Position numbers and translations under genes: made by a program. From Planctomycetota bacterium (lineage in GTDB: Bacteria > Planctomycetota > UBA1135 > UBA2386), in the NCBI GenBank assembly GCA_020638695.1, contig JACKIB010000001.1, positions 248,001 to 312,000 of the forward strand: 64,000 nt of DNA, in the 5' to 3' direction. Shown here piece after piece: positions 51,279 to 60,378 of the stretch (its first letter is position 1; each line of letters starts with the position of its first letter). Below the pieces are notes generated by a model, which was not told the origin of the DNA, made no database searches, and saw nothing but the letters and a program-made list of their open reading frames with translations.

Positions 51279-52538
51279 CTACCGGCGCAGCCACTTGCGG
51301 AAGCGCACTTCGAGCTGCTCCGCCTTCATCCCCATCACCCGGTCGAACGTGCTGCTGCTGTCGCCCTGCCCCTGCTGGAACGCGGCCACCAGCAGCGCCA
51401 TGAACCGCGGACGCAGTTTGGGTTCGGGCTTCTGGCTCATCAGGAAGTGGACCAGCGCGCGGGTGGTGTCCCAGCGCAACCCCACCCGTCGGCTCAGCTC
51501 GTGGAACAGCTCGTAGTGCCAATGCACGACGAACTTGAGCCGAGGCTGCGCCGCCAACACCGCGCCCGCCGCCGGACCGCTCAGCCGCGCCTCGCTCAAC
51601 GGCTGCGCCTCGCCCGGTGGCCCGTCGAACGCGTCTTCCACCCACTGCGCAATCCCGATCTCCGCCCAGGCACACGCATGGCGCGGGTTCGGCTGCGGAC
51701 GCACGTCGCCAAAGGTGTGGTAGATCATCGCCTGCGCGGCGACCCCGAACAGCTGCTCCGGGCGCTTGCCGTCAGGCCTGTAGTAGGTCATCGCCACGTC
51801 GCGCTGCAGGTCGTAGTAGGGCAGTCGCTTCGAGGTCAACGCGGGGAACTGCAGCAGGCTGCGCCACACGTACACCGGCATCGGCGCGAGCGCCTCGCGC
51901 ATCCGCACCCCTTCGCCGAAGGTGTCCTCCCAGAACAGGTAGAGCCGCTCCAGATCGAACAGCGTCGCCACCGCGCGACGGATTCCCGCGTCCGTGCGCA
52001 CGGTGAAGTGCTCGCCGGTCAGCGCGAGCTCCCGACCCCACTTGCCATGGTGCCGTTCGAACTCGGCGAACGACACCGGTCGGCCGGCGACGCTCCACCG
52101 CCAACCGGTCGGCTTGCCGGCCTTCGCAGGCCCCGGCTTGTTGCCGAGGAACCGCTGGGCCGCCGCGTGGTCGGGGTCGTCGAACACGATCGACAGCGCC
52201 TGCAGACGCGCCATCCCGGGCAGCTTGCGCGAGGCGGCCCACTCGACCAGGTACCAGGCTCGCTTCTTGTTCCCGCGCAGCGCGGCGCGCATGCGGAAGA
52301 ACTCCCGGAGGTCGTCGCCGACCGTGTGCACCTCGCGCACCTCGGCGCGGGCGATCCGCTCGCGGTGGCCGCCCCGAACCACGACGATCTCGTCCGGCGA
52401 AAACCGCGACCACACTCGGCCGCGGTGCTCGATCCCAGCCTTGGTGACCACTCGATCGCGGAGGTCATCGCCGGACTGCGCGACTACGTGCGTGCTGAGC
52501 ACGACCGACAGTACGGCCAGGTGAATGCGCGGGGCCAC
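51279..52538 (-). CDS. Exported protein of unknown function (DUF1570-like)
   Basis: This 419-aa protein has a Sec signal when read from GTG 52538 (IHLAVLSVVLSTHVVAQS). A short leading domain (VVTKAGIEHRGRVWSRFSPD, a common planctomycete prefix resembling an SH3-like strand set) follows. The body has GEHFTVRTDAGIRRAVATLF and LYLFWEDTFGEGV, a pattern seen in DUF1570/peptidase-like proteins. The later YHTFGDVRPQPNPRHACAWAEIGIAQ replaces the expected HExxH, so zinc protease activity is unlikely. Function unknown. It is the downstream neighbour of the Nramp-like gene (140-bp gap holding repeat copy C). Confidence 0.65.
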   Translation of the reverse strand: MAPRIHLAVLSVVLSTHVVAQSGDDLRDRVVTKAGIEHRGRVWSRFSPDEIVVVRGGHRERIARAEVREVHTVGDDLREFFRMRAALRGNKKRAWYLVEWAASRKLPGMARLQALSIVFDDPDHAAAQRFLGNKPGPAKAGKPTGWRWSVAGRPVSFAEFERHHGKWGRELALTGEHFTVRTDAGIRRAVATLFDLERLYLFWEDTFGEGVRMREALAPMPVYVWRSLLQFPALTSKRLPYYDLQRDVAMTYYRPDGKRPEQLFGVAAQAMIYHTFGDVRPQPNPRHACAWAEIGIAQWVEDAFDGPPGEAQPLSEARLSGPAAGAVLAAQPRLKFVVHWHYELFHELSRRVGLRWDTTRALVHFLMSQKPEPKLRPRFMALLVAAFQQGQGDSSSTFDRVMGMKAEQLEVRFRKWLRR

Positions 52539-52579
52539 GGAGACTCGGTAGGTCGCGGCGGCGCCCAGGTAACGCACTG

Positions 52580-52661
52580 CCGCCTCCGGGCGCAGTGCAC
52601 CCCCCTCCTCGCCGGATCCGGTCTTGCACGATCTCGCGACGCTGCCCATGGGGCAGTCCCG
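52580..52661 (+). repeat. Dispersed non-coding repeat, copy C (partial)
   Basis: CGCCTCCGGGCG, CTCCTCGCC and CTTGCACGATCTCGCGACG with GCTGCCCATGGGGCAGTCC align to the right half of copy B. The end forms a hairpin CTGCCC-ATG-GGGCAG. It lies just after the 3' end of the Nramp-like gene. Confidence 0.6.
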
Positions 52662-52678
52662 GTCCGTCGGCGCCGCGC

Positions 52679-54010
52679 TCACTTGGCGAGTCGCGACCAC
52701 ACCTCCAGCGCACAGCCACAGGACACCACCAGGACCACCGCCCCGAGCAGCACGTTCCACACCACGCGCTTCCACCCCGACGGCATGTCGGCACCTAGGT
52801 AGCCGCGGCGATTCTGCAGCACGAAGAAGCTGATGTAGGCGATCGGCAACATCAACCCGCACAGCACCGAGGTGGGTGTCACCAGCCAGAAGCCCCAGTC
52901 CTTCCAGACCAGCGGGCCGAGCACTCCTGGCGCTGGGATCAGGGTCGCCAACCGGTAGCCCCACCCCGACGGAGAGACTCCGAACAACTCCACCGCGATG
53001 AACCCACACACCAGCATCAACAGCGGGATGGTGCTCAGCGTCATCCCGAGGATCCCGAGGTCGAACACGATACGGCCGGCGACGCCGCCGAGCGGCTCCA
53101 GCGCGCGCGCCATGTCGAGCGCACTCGGCCGGCCTCCGGCGACCGGGTCGTAGTGCGGGTGGATCACGTTGGCCGTGGCGATGATCACCAGCGACGTCGC
53201 GAGCACGTACGGCAGCATCAGCCCGAGCGTCAAGTCGAAGCGCGCCAAGCCACGGTGTTCACGCCCCCAACCGCGCGCCAGCAGCGTGTACGGGAACAGG
53301 AAGGTCATGTTGATCCCCACCGCGGTGGCGAACGCGCTGATCATCACCGCGATCCCGTCGGCGCTCCGCGGCAGCTCGAAGCCGAACAAGCCGTGGCGCA
53401 GCTCGTCCCAGCGCACTCCCGTCTTCCAGACCACCGCGCCGAACGCCAGGATGATCGCCGCGACCAGCACCTTCAGTAGCCGCTCGAAGGCGCGCAGCGC
53501 CCGCCCGCCGCGGTTGTAGCTCCAGGTGATGGCCGTGGTCAGCACGAGGATCGCCACCGCGCTCGCCATGGGTGGAATCGGCGTGCCGATCTGTTCGCCG
53601 ACATCGGCCACCACGCTGGTCGCGAGGCTGTACTGCGGCAGGCACCAGATCAGGCTGGCGACCATCGACGCCAGCGCCCACGCCCACGCCATCGTCGGGT
53701 GGACGAACCGGCGCACCGCTTCGAACGGCCGCATCCCGGTCGACAGGGTCTGGTGGGCCAGCGCCTGCAGCATCAACACACCGCAGAGCATGGCCAGCGG
53801 CTGCACCCAGAGCAGCTGGTAACCGAGCAGTGCCCCGGCGAACAGCGAGGAGCCGGCAGATCCGCCACCGAGCGTCAACGCTCCCTGGAGGAAGCCCGGA
53901 CCGGACATCCCGAGGTAGCCCCACAGACGGGTCGGCAGCGGCTTGCCGGCCAGCGCCGTCAGCCGCTCGCGTTCCGCCGCGAGCTGCTCGGGAGCGACCC
54001 GCGCGACCAT
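52679..54010 (-). CDS. Nramp-like divalent metal transporter
   Basis: This 443-aa polytopic protein has about eleven transmembrane helices. It has the Nramp helix-1 pattern GPGFLQGALTLGGGSAGSSLF, where classical Nramp has DPGN. The metal-binding Asp and Asn are replaced by Gly residues, so Mn/Fe transport is uncertain. Helix-6-like region: ISAFATAVGINMTFLFPYTL. Proteins of this divergent type occur in planctomycetes. ATG 54010 fits the start of a 30-residue cytoplasmic lead before helix 1. It is 47 bp from the lipoprotein gene, same strand. Confidence 0.75.
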   Translation of the reverse strand: MVARVAPEQLAAERERLTALAGKPLPTRLWGYLGMSGPGFLQGALTLGGGSAGSSLFAGALLGYQLLWVQPLAMLCGVLMLQALAHQTLSTGMRPFEAVRRFVHPTMAWAWALASMVASLIWCLPQYSLATSVVADVGEQIGTPIPPMASAVAILVLTTAITWSYNRGGRALRAFERLLKVLVAAIILAFGAVVWKTGVRWDELRHGLFGFELPRSADGIAVMISAFATAVGINMTFLFPYTLLARGWGREHRGLARFDLTLGLMLPYVLATSLVIIATANVIHPHYDPVAGGRPSALDMARALEPLGGVAGRIVFDLGILGMTLSTIPLLMLVCGFIAVELFGVSPSGWGYRLATLIPAPGVLGPLVWKDWGFWLVTPTSVLCGLMLPIAYISFFVLQNRRGYLGADMPSGWKRVVWNVLLGAVVLVVSCGCALEVWSRLAK

Positions 54011-54057
54011 CGGCAGCCCGGGCCCGGACCCGCCGCGATCGGCGTCGTGCGGCGCCC

Positions 54058-54999
54058 CTACCAACGCACGCCGAAGGCCATCAAGAACCCGTCGTACTCG
54101 AAGTCGGCTTCCTTGATGAACTGCAGGCCGGCAAACGTGTTCTCCACGTCGCTGGCGTCGAAGGTCGACTTGCGCCGCAGGTAGCCGAAGCTCGCATGGA
54201 AACGGCGTGCCGTGACCCGGACGCCGGCTCCCCAACCCCAGTGCGCCTCGTCGGTGGAGAACCACTCGTCGAACTGCTCGCTGTCGATCGCCGTCGAGCC
54301 ACCACCCACCTCGCCGTGCCCGTACAGTGAGATCGCGACGTCTTCGCTGGAGAACAGATCGAGCTCCGGCTCGACCTGGACGCGCACGCCGACGGTGTAG
54401 TAGTCGAGGTCGGACCCGGCCAGTTCTTGGCGCACCATGTTGAAGTACGGACCGACCCGGATCGGCATGCGGAAGATCTCGCCGCCCACCGGCCGGACCG
54501 TGAAGTGCGGGTAGAAGTCGAACACCGACGTGTCGACGTTCGACGTCCCTGGTTCGTGCAAGTCGTCGTCGACTCCGATCAAGCGCAGGGTGGCGCCGCC
54601 GCCGAGCAGGTCGCGCACCGCCTCGAAGTCGACCTGGAACATGCCCGCGTCGGTCTTGCCGTCGAGGTTCGCGCCCGGGCCAAAGGTGCGGTGCTCGAAG
54701 TCCAGCACACCCAGTCCGAACGTCAGGTTGCCGGACGGGTGGTAAGGACGGTCCGCGTCCCGGTCGCGGTCGCGACTGAACCGCCGGCGACCACGCGCGG
54801 GTGGCCGATCCGGATCGTCCTGAGGCGCGATCGCGATCGGCTGCGGTGTGCCGGTGGAGAACGGCGAGCGGCCCGCATCACAGTGTTCCGGTGGCGGCAG
54901 CACCGCACACCCGGCGAGGAACAGCGTACCGAACACCGCCGACGCCAGGGCCGGCGCGATCCGGGGAACGAGACGAAACGAGCGGTCCCGAGGTTGCAT
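54058..54999 (-). CDS. Lipoprotein / outer-membrane beta-barrel-like protein
   Basis: This 313-aa protein has a signal peptide and lipobox FLAGC at about residues 28-32. An Arg/Asp-rich linker (RGRRRFSRDRDRDADR) follows, and the rest is alternating beta strands (LTFGLGVLDFEHR, VGVRVQVEPELDLF, VRVTARRFHASFGYL). It ends in aromatic FGVRW, typical of an outer-membrane barrel. Probably a surface-located barrel or sheet of unknown role. ATG 54999 is chosen for a compact signal peptide. It lies upstream of the Nramp-like gene. Confidence 0.65.
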   Translation of the reverse strand: MQPRDRSFRLVPRIAPALASAVFGTLFLAGCAVLPPPEHCDAGRSPFSTGTPQPIAIAPQDDPDRPPARGRRRFSRDRDRDADRPYHPSGNLTFGLGVLDFEHRTFGPGANLDGKTDAGMFQVDFEAVRDLLGGGATLRLIGVDDDLHEPGTSNVDTSVFDFYPHFTVRPVGGEIFRMPIRVGPYFNMVRQELAGSDLDYYTVGVRVQVEPELDLFSSEDVAISLYGHGEVGGGSTAIDSEQFDEWFSTDEAHWGWGAGVRVTARRFHASFGYLRRKSTFDASDVENTFAGLQFIKEADFEYDGFLMAFGVRW

Positions 55000-55336
55000 C
55001 GAACGCCAATGTAGGGGGCGGCGCGGACGGTTCAAAGCCCTCCCGAGTCATCGGGCGCGGCGGCCCGCCCAGCCAGAGCCTCGTGGTCGAGCGGGACACC
55101 ATCCCACGAGGTCACCGCCTTTTCGTCGACCGCCATGCACCCCGTTTCGGGTTCGTTCGGGGTACCGCAACCCCGCGGCTCGCGCACCACACAGGCCCGC
55201 CGCAGCAGCACTCGCGACCCCTGCAACCCGCGGAGTCATGCGGATGGTCTCGGCTACGAGAGGGCGAGACGCACTGCCCCGGACGAGCGGCCATTCTCCT
55301 GCGCGACACCCGGGTGACACGCTGCCGCGGCGCGGC
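55000..55336. other. Intergenic gap
   Basis: Between the lipoprotein start and the 3' end of the next minus-strand gene I see no gene, hairpin array or RNA gene. It contains short frames only. A sequence resembling a tRNA T-arm at ~55027-55043 was examined and rejected. Confidence 0.5.
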
Positions 55337-56836
55337 TCACGCATGATCCCGTCCCGGCACGAACGGTGACCGGTAGCTGCGTTCGAGCAACCGGTTGCCC
55401 GGGTCCTCGCCCGCGAACCGCCCGCCGCTCTCCACCGACCGCCATCCGGAACAGAGCAACGGCGTGCGGTGCACGTCGAACCCGTTGCGCCCCAGGTGCT
55501 GGTCCATCGCGTCGAACGACGCGACCAGTTCGCGATGGCCGGCGATCTGCCGCAGGACGTCGGCGCGGCCGGCGCGGGTCCCGGTGCGGTACGCCGCGTT
55601 CACCAGGTGGATGTCGTCGACCGCCGGGGCAACCCGCGAGAGCGCGGCACTCGGCTGCCCGTCGCCAACCACTGCCGCCACGAAATCGTCGAGCGCGCTG
55701 CCGATGCCGCGGTACTCCCGCATCGCCTCCCCCCGCTCGTCGACCAACATCGCGGTCCGCCGCCGCAGGTCGACCAGCAGACGCGCCTCGGTCCCCTGCA
55801 CCACCACACCGAAGTCGAGACCGTGGCTGCGGTCCATGCGCCGACCGGCATCCAGGTCGATCGGCAGGTTTCGTTGTTCGAACAACAACGGGCTTCCGTT
55901 GTCGAACTGGAGACACGCGAGCATGGTGTTCGGTGTCGCACCGTCGTCGTCGAACCCGAGCCGTCCGCCCGCGACCCAGACCCTCGTCGGTGGCCCGTCG
56001 GCACGAAGCACCCGCCGCGCCACGTCGAGCAGGTGCGCCCCGCTGGCACCGATTTCGCCGTTGCCGGTCTCCCAGTCGAAGCGCCAATCGCCATGCAGCG
56101 AGCGGCGGGCCAGCGGCCGTTCGCGGGCGGGTCCGAGCCACAGGTCGTAGTCGACACTCGGCGGCACGAACGCGGGCGAAGCCAGCCGACCGATCGACGG
56201 CCGGAACAGGTAGCAGATCGCGCGGGCCCACAGGATCCGACCCAACGCCTGCGGTGCGTGCTCGATCGCTTCGAGGACCGCGGGGTGGCAACGCGACGGC
56301 ATCGCGACCTGGATCACGCGGCTGTGGCGCTGCGCGGTTGCAGCCATCCAGCGTGTCTCCGCAGGGCTGTGCGACGCCGGCGACGCGAGGTACACGTGTT
56401 TGCCGGCGCGGCACGCCCACAGCGCGGCCAGCGCGTGCCAATGGTCCGGCGTCGCCACCACCACCGCGTCGAGCGACGGGTCGTCGAGCAGCCGCCGTAG
56501 GTCCTGGTGCACCGCGGGTGCGGCACCGGCGCGTTGCACCGCGCGCCCGGCCTGCACCGCGAGCTCCATGTCCACGTCACACACCGCGCGGACGTCGACC
56601 CTCGGGTGTCGAACGCAGTCGATCAAGTCGCGCTGGCCCTGCACCCGCAGTCCGATCACCCCCACCCGCAACCGCGACGGCCGCTTGCGGGATGCCGGTG
56701 GCGGGGCGGCGCAGCCCGGCAACCAGTACGCGGCCGCCGCCACGGTGAGCCCGCCGAACTCGCGGCGCGTGGGCCCGCCCCGTCGCTGCGCGCGCGGGGC
56801 AGCGGGTTCGCTCGCTGCTCGGTGCGGCCGGCTCAC
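55337..56836 (-). CDS. Tat-exported Gfo/Idh/MocA-family protein lacking the EKP lysine
   Basis: This 499-aa protein has a twin-arginine-like signal (GGPTRREFGGLTVAAAAY) and the Rossmann region LRVGVIGLRVQGQRDLIDC. The expected catalytic motif EKP appears as YLASPASHSPAE, so the lysine that normally acts in hydride transfer is missing. The C-terminal half retains the sheet domain (NGEIGASGAHLLDVARRV). It may be a catalytically inactive binding protein. It lies 9 bp after the membrane coiled-coil gene (56846), so they are probably co-transcribed. Confidence 0.85.
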   Translation of the reverse strand: MSRPHRAASEPAAPRAQRRGGPTRREFGGLTVAAAAYWLPGCAAPPPASRKRPSRLRVGVIGLRVQGQRDLIDCVRHPRVDVRAVCDVDMELAVQAGRAVQRAGAAPAVHQDLRRLLDDPSLDAVVVATPDHWHALAALWACRAGKHVYLASPASHSPAETRWMAATAQRHSRVIQVAMPSRCHPAVLEAIEHAPQALGRILWARAICYLFRPSIGRLASPAFVPPSVDYDLWLGPARERPLARRSLHGDWRFDWETGNGEIGASGAHLLDVARRVLRADGPPTRVWVAGGRLGFDDDGATPNTMLACLQFDNGSPLLFEQRNLPIDLDAGRRMDRSHGLDFGVVVQGTEARLLVDLRRRTAMLVDERGEAMREYRGIGSALDDFVAAVVGDGQPSAALSRVAPAVDDIHLVNAAYRTGTRAGRADVLRQIAGHRELVASFDAMDQHLGRNGFDVHRTPLLCSGWRSVESGGRFAGEDPGNRLLERSYRSPFVPGRDHA

Positions 56837-56845
56837 GTCACCGAC

Positions 56846-58033
56846 TCAACGCGGCAAGGGCACGAAGATCCGTTGCGAGCGCAGCAGTTTGCGCCGCGCT
56901 TCCGGGCTCAGCTCGACCTTTGCGAGGATCTCCTTGGTCAGTTCGACCTGCCACCGCAGAGCGCTACGCACGCGGTCGGTCTTGAACATCCCCTTCCCCT
57001 CCAACGCGTCGCCCTTGTCGCTCCAGTAGGCCGCCGGCAGCCGGCTCGCCCAACCGTCGAGCACCCCCTGCAGTTGCTTCGACGCCGCTTCGCCGAGCCC
57101 GTCCAGGGTGCCGCGCAGCTGCTTGCCCACGGCACTCGCCAACTCCGGTGCGTCCTTCGCCTGAACGCCCTTTGCGAACTGGCCGAGCATCACCCCGGTG
57201 CCGAACAGGTCGGACTGCGTTCGCCCGGCGCCGTGCTCGCCGTACAGAGCGGCGCGCTGCTCCGGCGTCAGTGCTTCGCGCGCTTCGCGGTAGAACCCGT
57301 CCTTGAGATCCACTTCCTCCAACAGATTCTCGAGCTTCATCTCGCGCGCATCGGCCACGGTTCGCAGGCTGCCATCCTTCGCCGAGTAGAACCGCGTCAC
57401 CTGCTCGAGCGTCTCGCGCTGCGCCTTGGTGAGCTGCAAACCCGCGGCCTGCAACGCCGCACCGATCTGGTTGGCTGCCACCGCCGGGTGGGAGAAGGTG
57501 CCGTTGACCCCTGCCCCCGGGATCTTGGCATCGACCAGCGCTTGGACCATCTGCACCAGCACACCGTTGCGTTGTTGCAGTTCGCCGAGCGCATCGAGTG
57601 GTGGCGTCTCTCCCTTGGCGAGCGCCTCGGCGATCTTGTCGAGCAGGGGCCGCATCGCCAGCATGCTGCCGCCCATCTTCGCCCAATCGATGCCGGCGAG
57701 CGCCTTCTTCAACGCCTCGTCGCCCACCAGGGGATCGAACCCCTTGGCCGCGGTTTCGGATGGCTCGGTAGGCTTCGCTTTGGCGACCGCCGCCTCCGCG
57801 ATCTGCCGCCGCCGCAGCGACTCCTCCAGTTCCGCGACCTTGGCGCGGAGCGACTTGTTCTGGGTGGCGAGTTCGCCTACGGGTTCCTCGACGCGCGATG
57901 GCGCGGGCGGGCCCGTGAGTTCCGCAGGGGACACGCTCGGGGCACCGAACGCGCGATACCCGAGCGCACCGAGCGCCCCACCGGCGGCAAAGACGACCAC
58001 GACCACTCCGAACTGACCTGCCGTCCAACTCAT
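56846..58033 (-). CDS. Membrane-anchored coiled-coil protein with LTxxQ-like motifs
   Basis: This 395-aa protein has one N-terminal transmembrane helix (FGVVVVVFAAGGALGALGY), then a coiled coil (ELATQNKSLRAKVAELEESLRRR), then helical repeats with LTKAQRETLEQVTRFY and LTPEQRAALYGEHGAG. These LTxxQ motifs resemble those of Spy/CpxP-like periplasmic chaperones, but the overall protein is larger. Role unknown. It is upstream of the oxidoreductase at 55337. Confidence 0.65.
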   Translation of the reverse strand: MSWTAGQFGVVVVVFAAGGALGALGYRAFGAPSVSPAELTGPPAPSRVEEPVGELATQNKSLRAKVAELEESLRRRQIAEAAVAKAKPTEPSETAAKGFDPLVGDEALKKALAGIDWAKMGGSMLAMRPLLDKIAEALAKGETPPLDALGELQQRNGVLVQMVQALVDAKIPGAGVNGTFSHPAVAANQIGAALQAAGLQLTKAQRETLEQVTRFYSAKDGSLRTVADAREMKLENLLEEVDLKDGFYREAREALTPEQRAALYGEHGAGRTQSDLFGTGVMLGQFAKGVQAKDAPELASAVGKQLRGTLDGLGEAASKQLQGVLDGWASRLPAAYWSDKGDALEGKGMFKTDRVRSALRWQVELTKEILAKVELSPEARRKLLRSQRIFVPLPR

Positions 58034-58161
58034 GCCATACCTCGCTTTTGGCCGGACGCTTCACGAGCCGCGGCGCGAGATGTCGCAGCAGCAGGTTCGT
58101 GCACCGTCCGGGCCGTGTCGCTCCGAGTGTGCGGCACCGGGCCGAGCCCGTCCAGCGGCCG

Positions 58162-59205
58162 TCAGGTACCGAGCAGAATCTTGCCGTAGTTGGAGGTGGT
58201 CACGCCGAGCGCATTGGCGGCGTTGTCGAGGTTCCACCAGTGCACGTAAAGACGCGGGTTTCCGCCGCCGGCCGGAATCGTGAAGTTCAGCGACGCCGCC
58301 CCGGTGCCATCGGTCACCGACCCGACCTGCAAGCGGTTCTCGTTCCACAGGAAGCACCCCGGAGCACCCAGCAGCGCCCCGTCGATCGGCAGGGTCGTGC
58401 CGAACCCGATCGTGTCGCTCAATCCGATCGCCAGGAACACCGGACTGGTCGGCAGCGCGCCGGTCAACGTCACCCCGAACGGCTTGCCCCACTGCGGGAA
58501 GGTCGTGGCGCCGATCGACAACGGCGTGCTGCGCGAACTCTGGCAGCCGGTCTCGGTGACCGCGAAGCTGCCGTTGTCGCAGATCAAGCCCATCTTGCAG
58601 GCTCCGCTGCCGATTGTCGGCGGGGTGGCCTGGGCGGTAGTCCACAGGTAGTAGAAGGCCCGCGTCACGGTGGAAGGCGCGGTCACGGCGCGGATGCTGA
58701 CGGTCTCCGTGCGGCGCGCGGGGTTGAACTTCCACTGGATGATCTCGACGCACAGGTTGTTCGCCGGCGCCAGCGGCAGGTAGAGGAACGTCTTGGGCAG
58801 CCCCATCTCGCGCCACTTGCCGGTCTCGAAGGTCGCCCGGAGCGGACCGCGGTAGACCACCGTCGGGTTGGGGTTGTTGGTCGACCAGTTGGTCGTCGGG
58901 ACGGACTGCGACGTCATCCCCATGCGGATCTCGATGTCGTCGTACACCGCGGTCTTCGGCGATGGGGTCATGGAGAGCTGCGGCGCCACCAAGATGTCGT
59001 TCACCACGCAGGGCACGTTGCCCATCTGGGCGGCGGTGAAGATCAGCTGATAGCGCAGCCCTTCCTGGCTCCAGGGGAAGGTGTTGGAGCTGCCGGCCGA
59101 GGGGTTGCCGTCACTGATGAAGACGCGCTTCTGCGTCTGGGCGGTGAGCGAGGTCACGAGCGCGAGCAGGGCGACGGGCAGAGCGGTGCGGATGGATCGG
59201 TGCAT
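58162..59205 (-). CDS. Secreted protein, tandem paralogue A
   Basis: This 347-aa protein has a Sec signal (RTALPVALLALVTSLTAQ). The N-terminal domain begins QKRVFISDGNPSAGSSNTFP, with VYDDIEIRMGMTS and NPNPTVVYRGPL, and repeated strands like an Ig or jelly-roll. From ~GLICDNGSFAVTETGCQ on it carries the shared exported C-terminal module and ends NALGVTTSNYGKILLGT. Its paralogue at 59271-60296 is about 60% identical in the N-terminal part but ~95% identical in the last ~130 residues. Function unknown. Confidence 0.8.
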   Translation of the reverse strand: MHRSIRTALPVALLALVTSLTAQTQKRVFISDGNPSAGSSNTFPWSQEGLRYQLIFTAAQMGNVPCVVNDILVAPQLSMTPSPKTAVYDDIEIRMGMTSQSVPTTNWSTNNPNPTVVYRGPLRATFETGKWREMGLPKTFLYLPLAPANNLCVEIIQWKFNPARRTETVSIRAVTAPSTVTRAFYYLWTTAQATPPTIGSGACKMGLICDNGSFAVTETGCQSSRSTPLSIGATTFPQWGKPFGVTLTGALPTSPVFLAIGLSDTIGFGTTLPIDGALLGAPGCFLWNENRLQVGSVTDGTGAASLNFTIPAGGGNPRLYVHWWNLDNAANALGVTTSNYGKILLGT

Positions 59206-59270
59206 GATGGATGGGAAGCGGGGAGACCGGCGGGATCGGGGGACAGCGAGTCGGATGTACGGGGCCTGCA

Positions 59271-60296
59271 TCACGTGCCGAGCAGGATCTTGCCGTAGTT
59301 GGAGGTGGTCACGCCGAGCGCGTTGGCGGCGTTGTCGAGGTTCCACCAGTGCACGTAGAGCCGCGGCGTGCCGCCGCCGGCCGGAATGGTGAAGTTGAGC
59401 GCCGCCGCGCCGGTCCCATCCGTCACCGAACCGACCTGCAGACGGTTCTCGTTCCACAGGAAGCAACCCGGGGCACCCAGCAGCGCGCCATCGATCGGCA
59501 AGGTCGTGCCGAACCCGGTGGTATCGCTCAAACCGATCGCCAGGAACACCGGGCTGGTCGGCAGCGCCCCGCTCAACGTGAGCCCGAACGGCTTGCCCCA
59601 CTGCGGAAAGGTCGTGGCACCGATCGACAGAGGCGTGTTGCGCGAGCTCTGGCAACCGGTCTCGGTGACCGCGAAGCTGCCGTTGTCACAGATCAAGCCG
59701 AGCTTGGCGCCGAGCGAGTCCACCGATGCCGAAGTCGCCTGGTTCTGCGTCCACATGTAGTAGTACGCGCGCTGCACCCCACCGCTCACCGCGCCGATCC
59801 GTACGTTGGTCGACGCCGGATTGATCTTCCACATGATGAACTCGACGCACAGGTTGGTCGCCGGCGGCAGCGGCAGGTAGAGGAACGACTTGGGCAGCCC
59901 CATCTCGCGCCACACCCCCGGCTGGAAGGTCATGCGGATCGGGCCGCGGTAGACCACTGTCGGGTTGGGGTTGTTGGCCGACCAGTTGGTCGTCGGCGTG
60001 GCGAGTGGCGTCATGCCCATGCGGATCTCGATGTCGTCGTAGATCCCGGTGACCTCGGACGTGAGCGTGGCGTAGGGCGCCACCAGGATGTCGTTGACGG
60101 TGCACGGCACGTTGCCCATCTGCGCGGCGGTGAAGATCGTCTGGTAGCGCAGTTGTTCCCGACTCCACGGGAACGCGTTGGCGCCCCCACCGGCCGGGTT
60201 GCCGTCACCCAGGAAGACTCGCTTCTGTGTCTGCGCCGTAGCGTCCGGAACGAGCAGTGCGAGGGAGAACAGAATCGCGGAGAGGACACGCAGCAT
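59271..60296 (-). CDS. Secreted protein, tandem paralogue B
   Basis: This 341-aa protein has a Sec signal (MLRVLSAILFSLALLVPD) and the same architecture as the gene just downstream. It shares QKRVFLGDGNPAGGGANAFP, VYDDIEIRMGMTP-like and VVYRGPIRMTF, then the shared C-terminal module ending NALGVTTSNYGKILLGT. The two genes are separated by 65 bp. The two 3' ends are far more alike than the 5' halves. An in-frame ATG just upstream would add three residues. Confidence 0.8.
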   Translation of the reverse strand: MLRVLSAILFSLALLVPDATAQTQKRVFLGDGNPAGGGANAFPWSREQLRYQTIFTAAQMGNVPCTVNDILVAPYATLTSEVTGIYDDIEIRMGMTPLATPTTNWSANNPNPTVVYRGPIRMTFQPGVWREMGLPKSFLYLPLPPATNLCVEFIMWKINPASTNVRIGAVSGGVQRAYYYMWTQNQATSASVDSLGAKLGLICDNGSFAVTETGCQSSRNTPLSIGATTFPQWGKPFGLTLSGALPTSPVFLAIGLSDTTGFGTTLPIDGALLGAPGCFLWNENRLQVGSVTDGTGAAALNFTIPAGGGTPRLYVHWWNLDNAANALGVTTSNYGKILLGT

Positions 60297-60378
60297 GGAT
60301 GGATCCGATCGACTGAGGTAGCAGACGAACGGCGCCATCCTAGCAGCCCCCCTCCGCCGCGTCTCCGGCCCAGGTGCT

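Noticed and set aside
55027..55043. T-arm-like GGTTCAAA sequence suggesting a tRNA
   Set aside because: One stem pair is C-C, there is no complementary 5' acceptor arm at the right distance and no D or anticodon arm.
55240..55310. GCCATTCTCCTGCGCGACACC as a fourth copy of the dispersed repeat
   Set aside because: It shares only a short block (GCCATTCTCCT) with copies A and B and lacks the GCACGATCTCGCG core.
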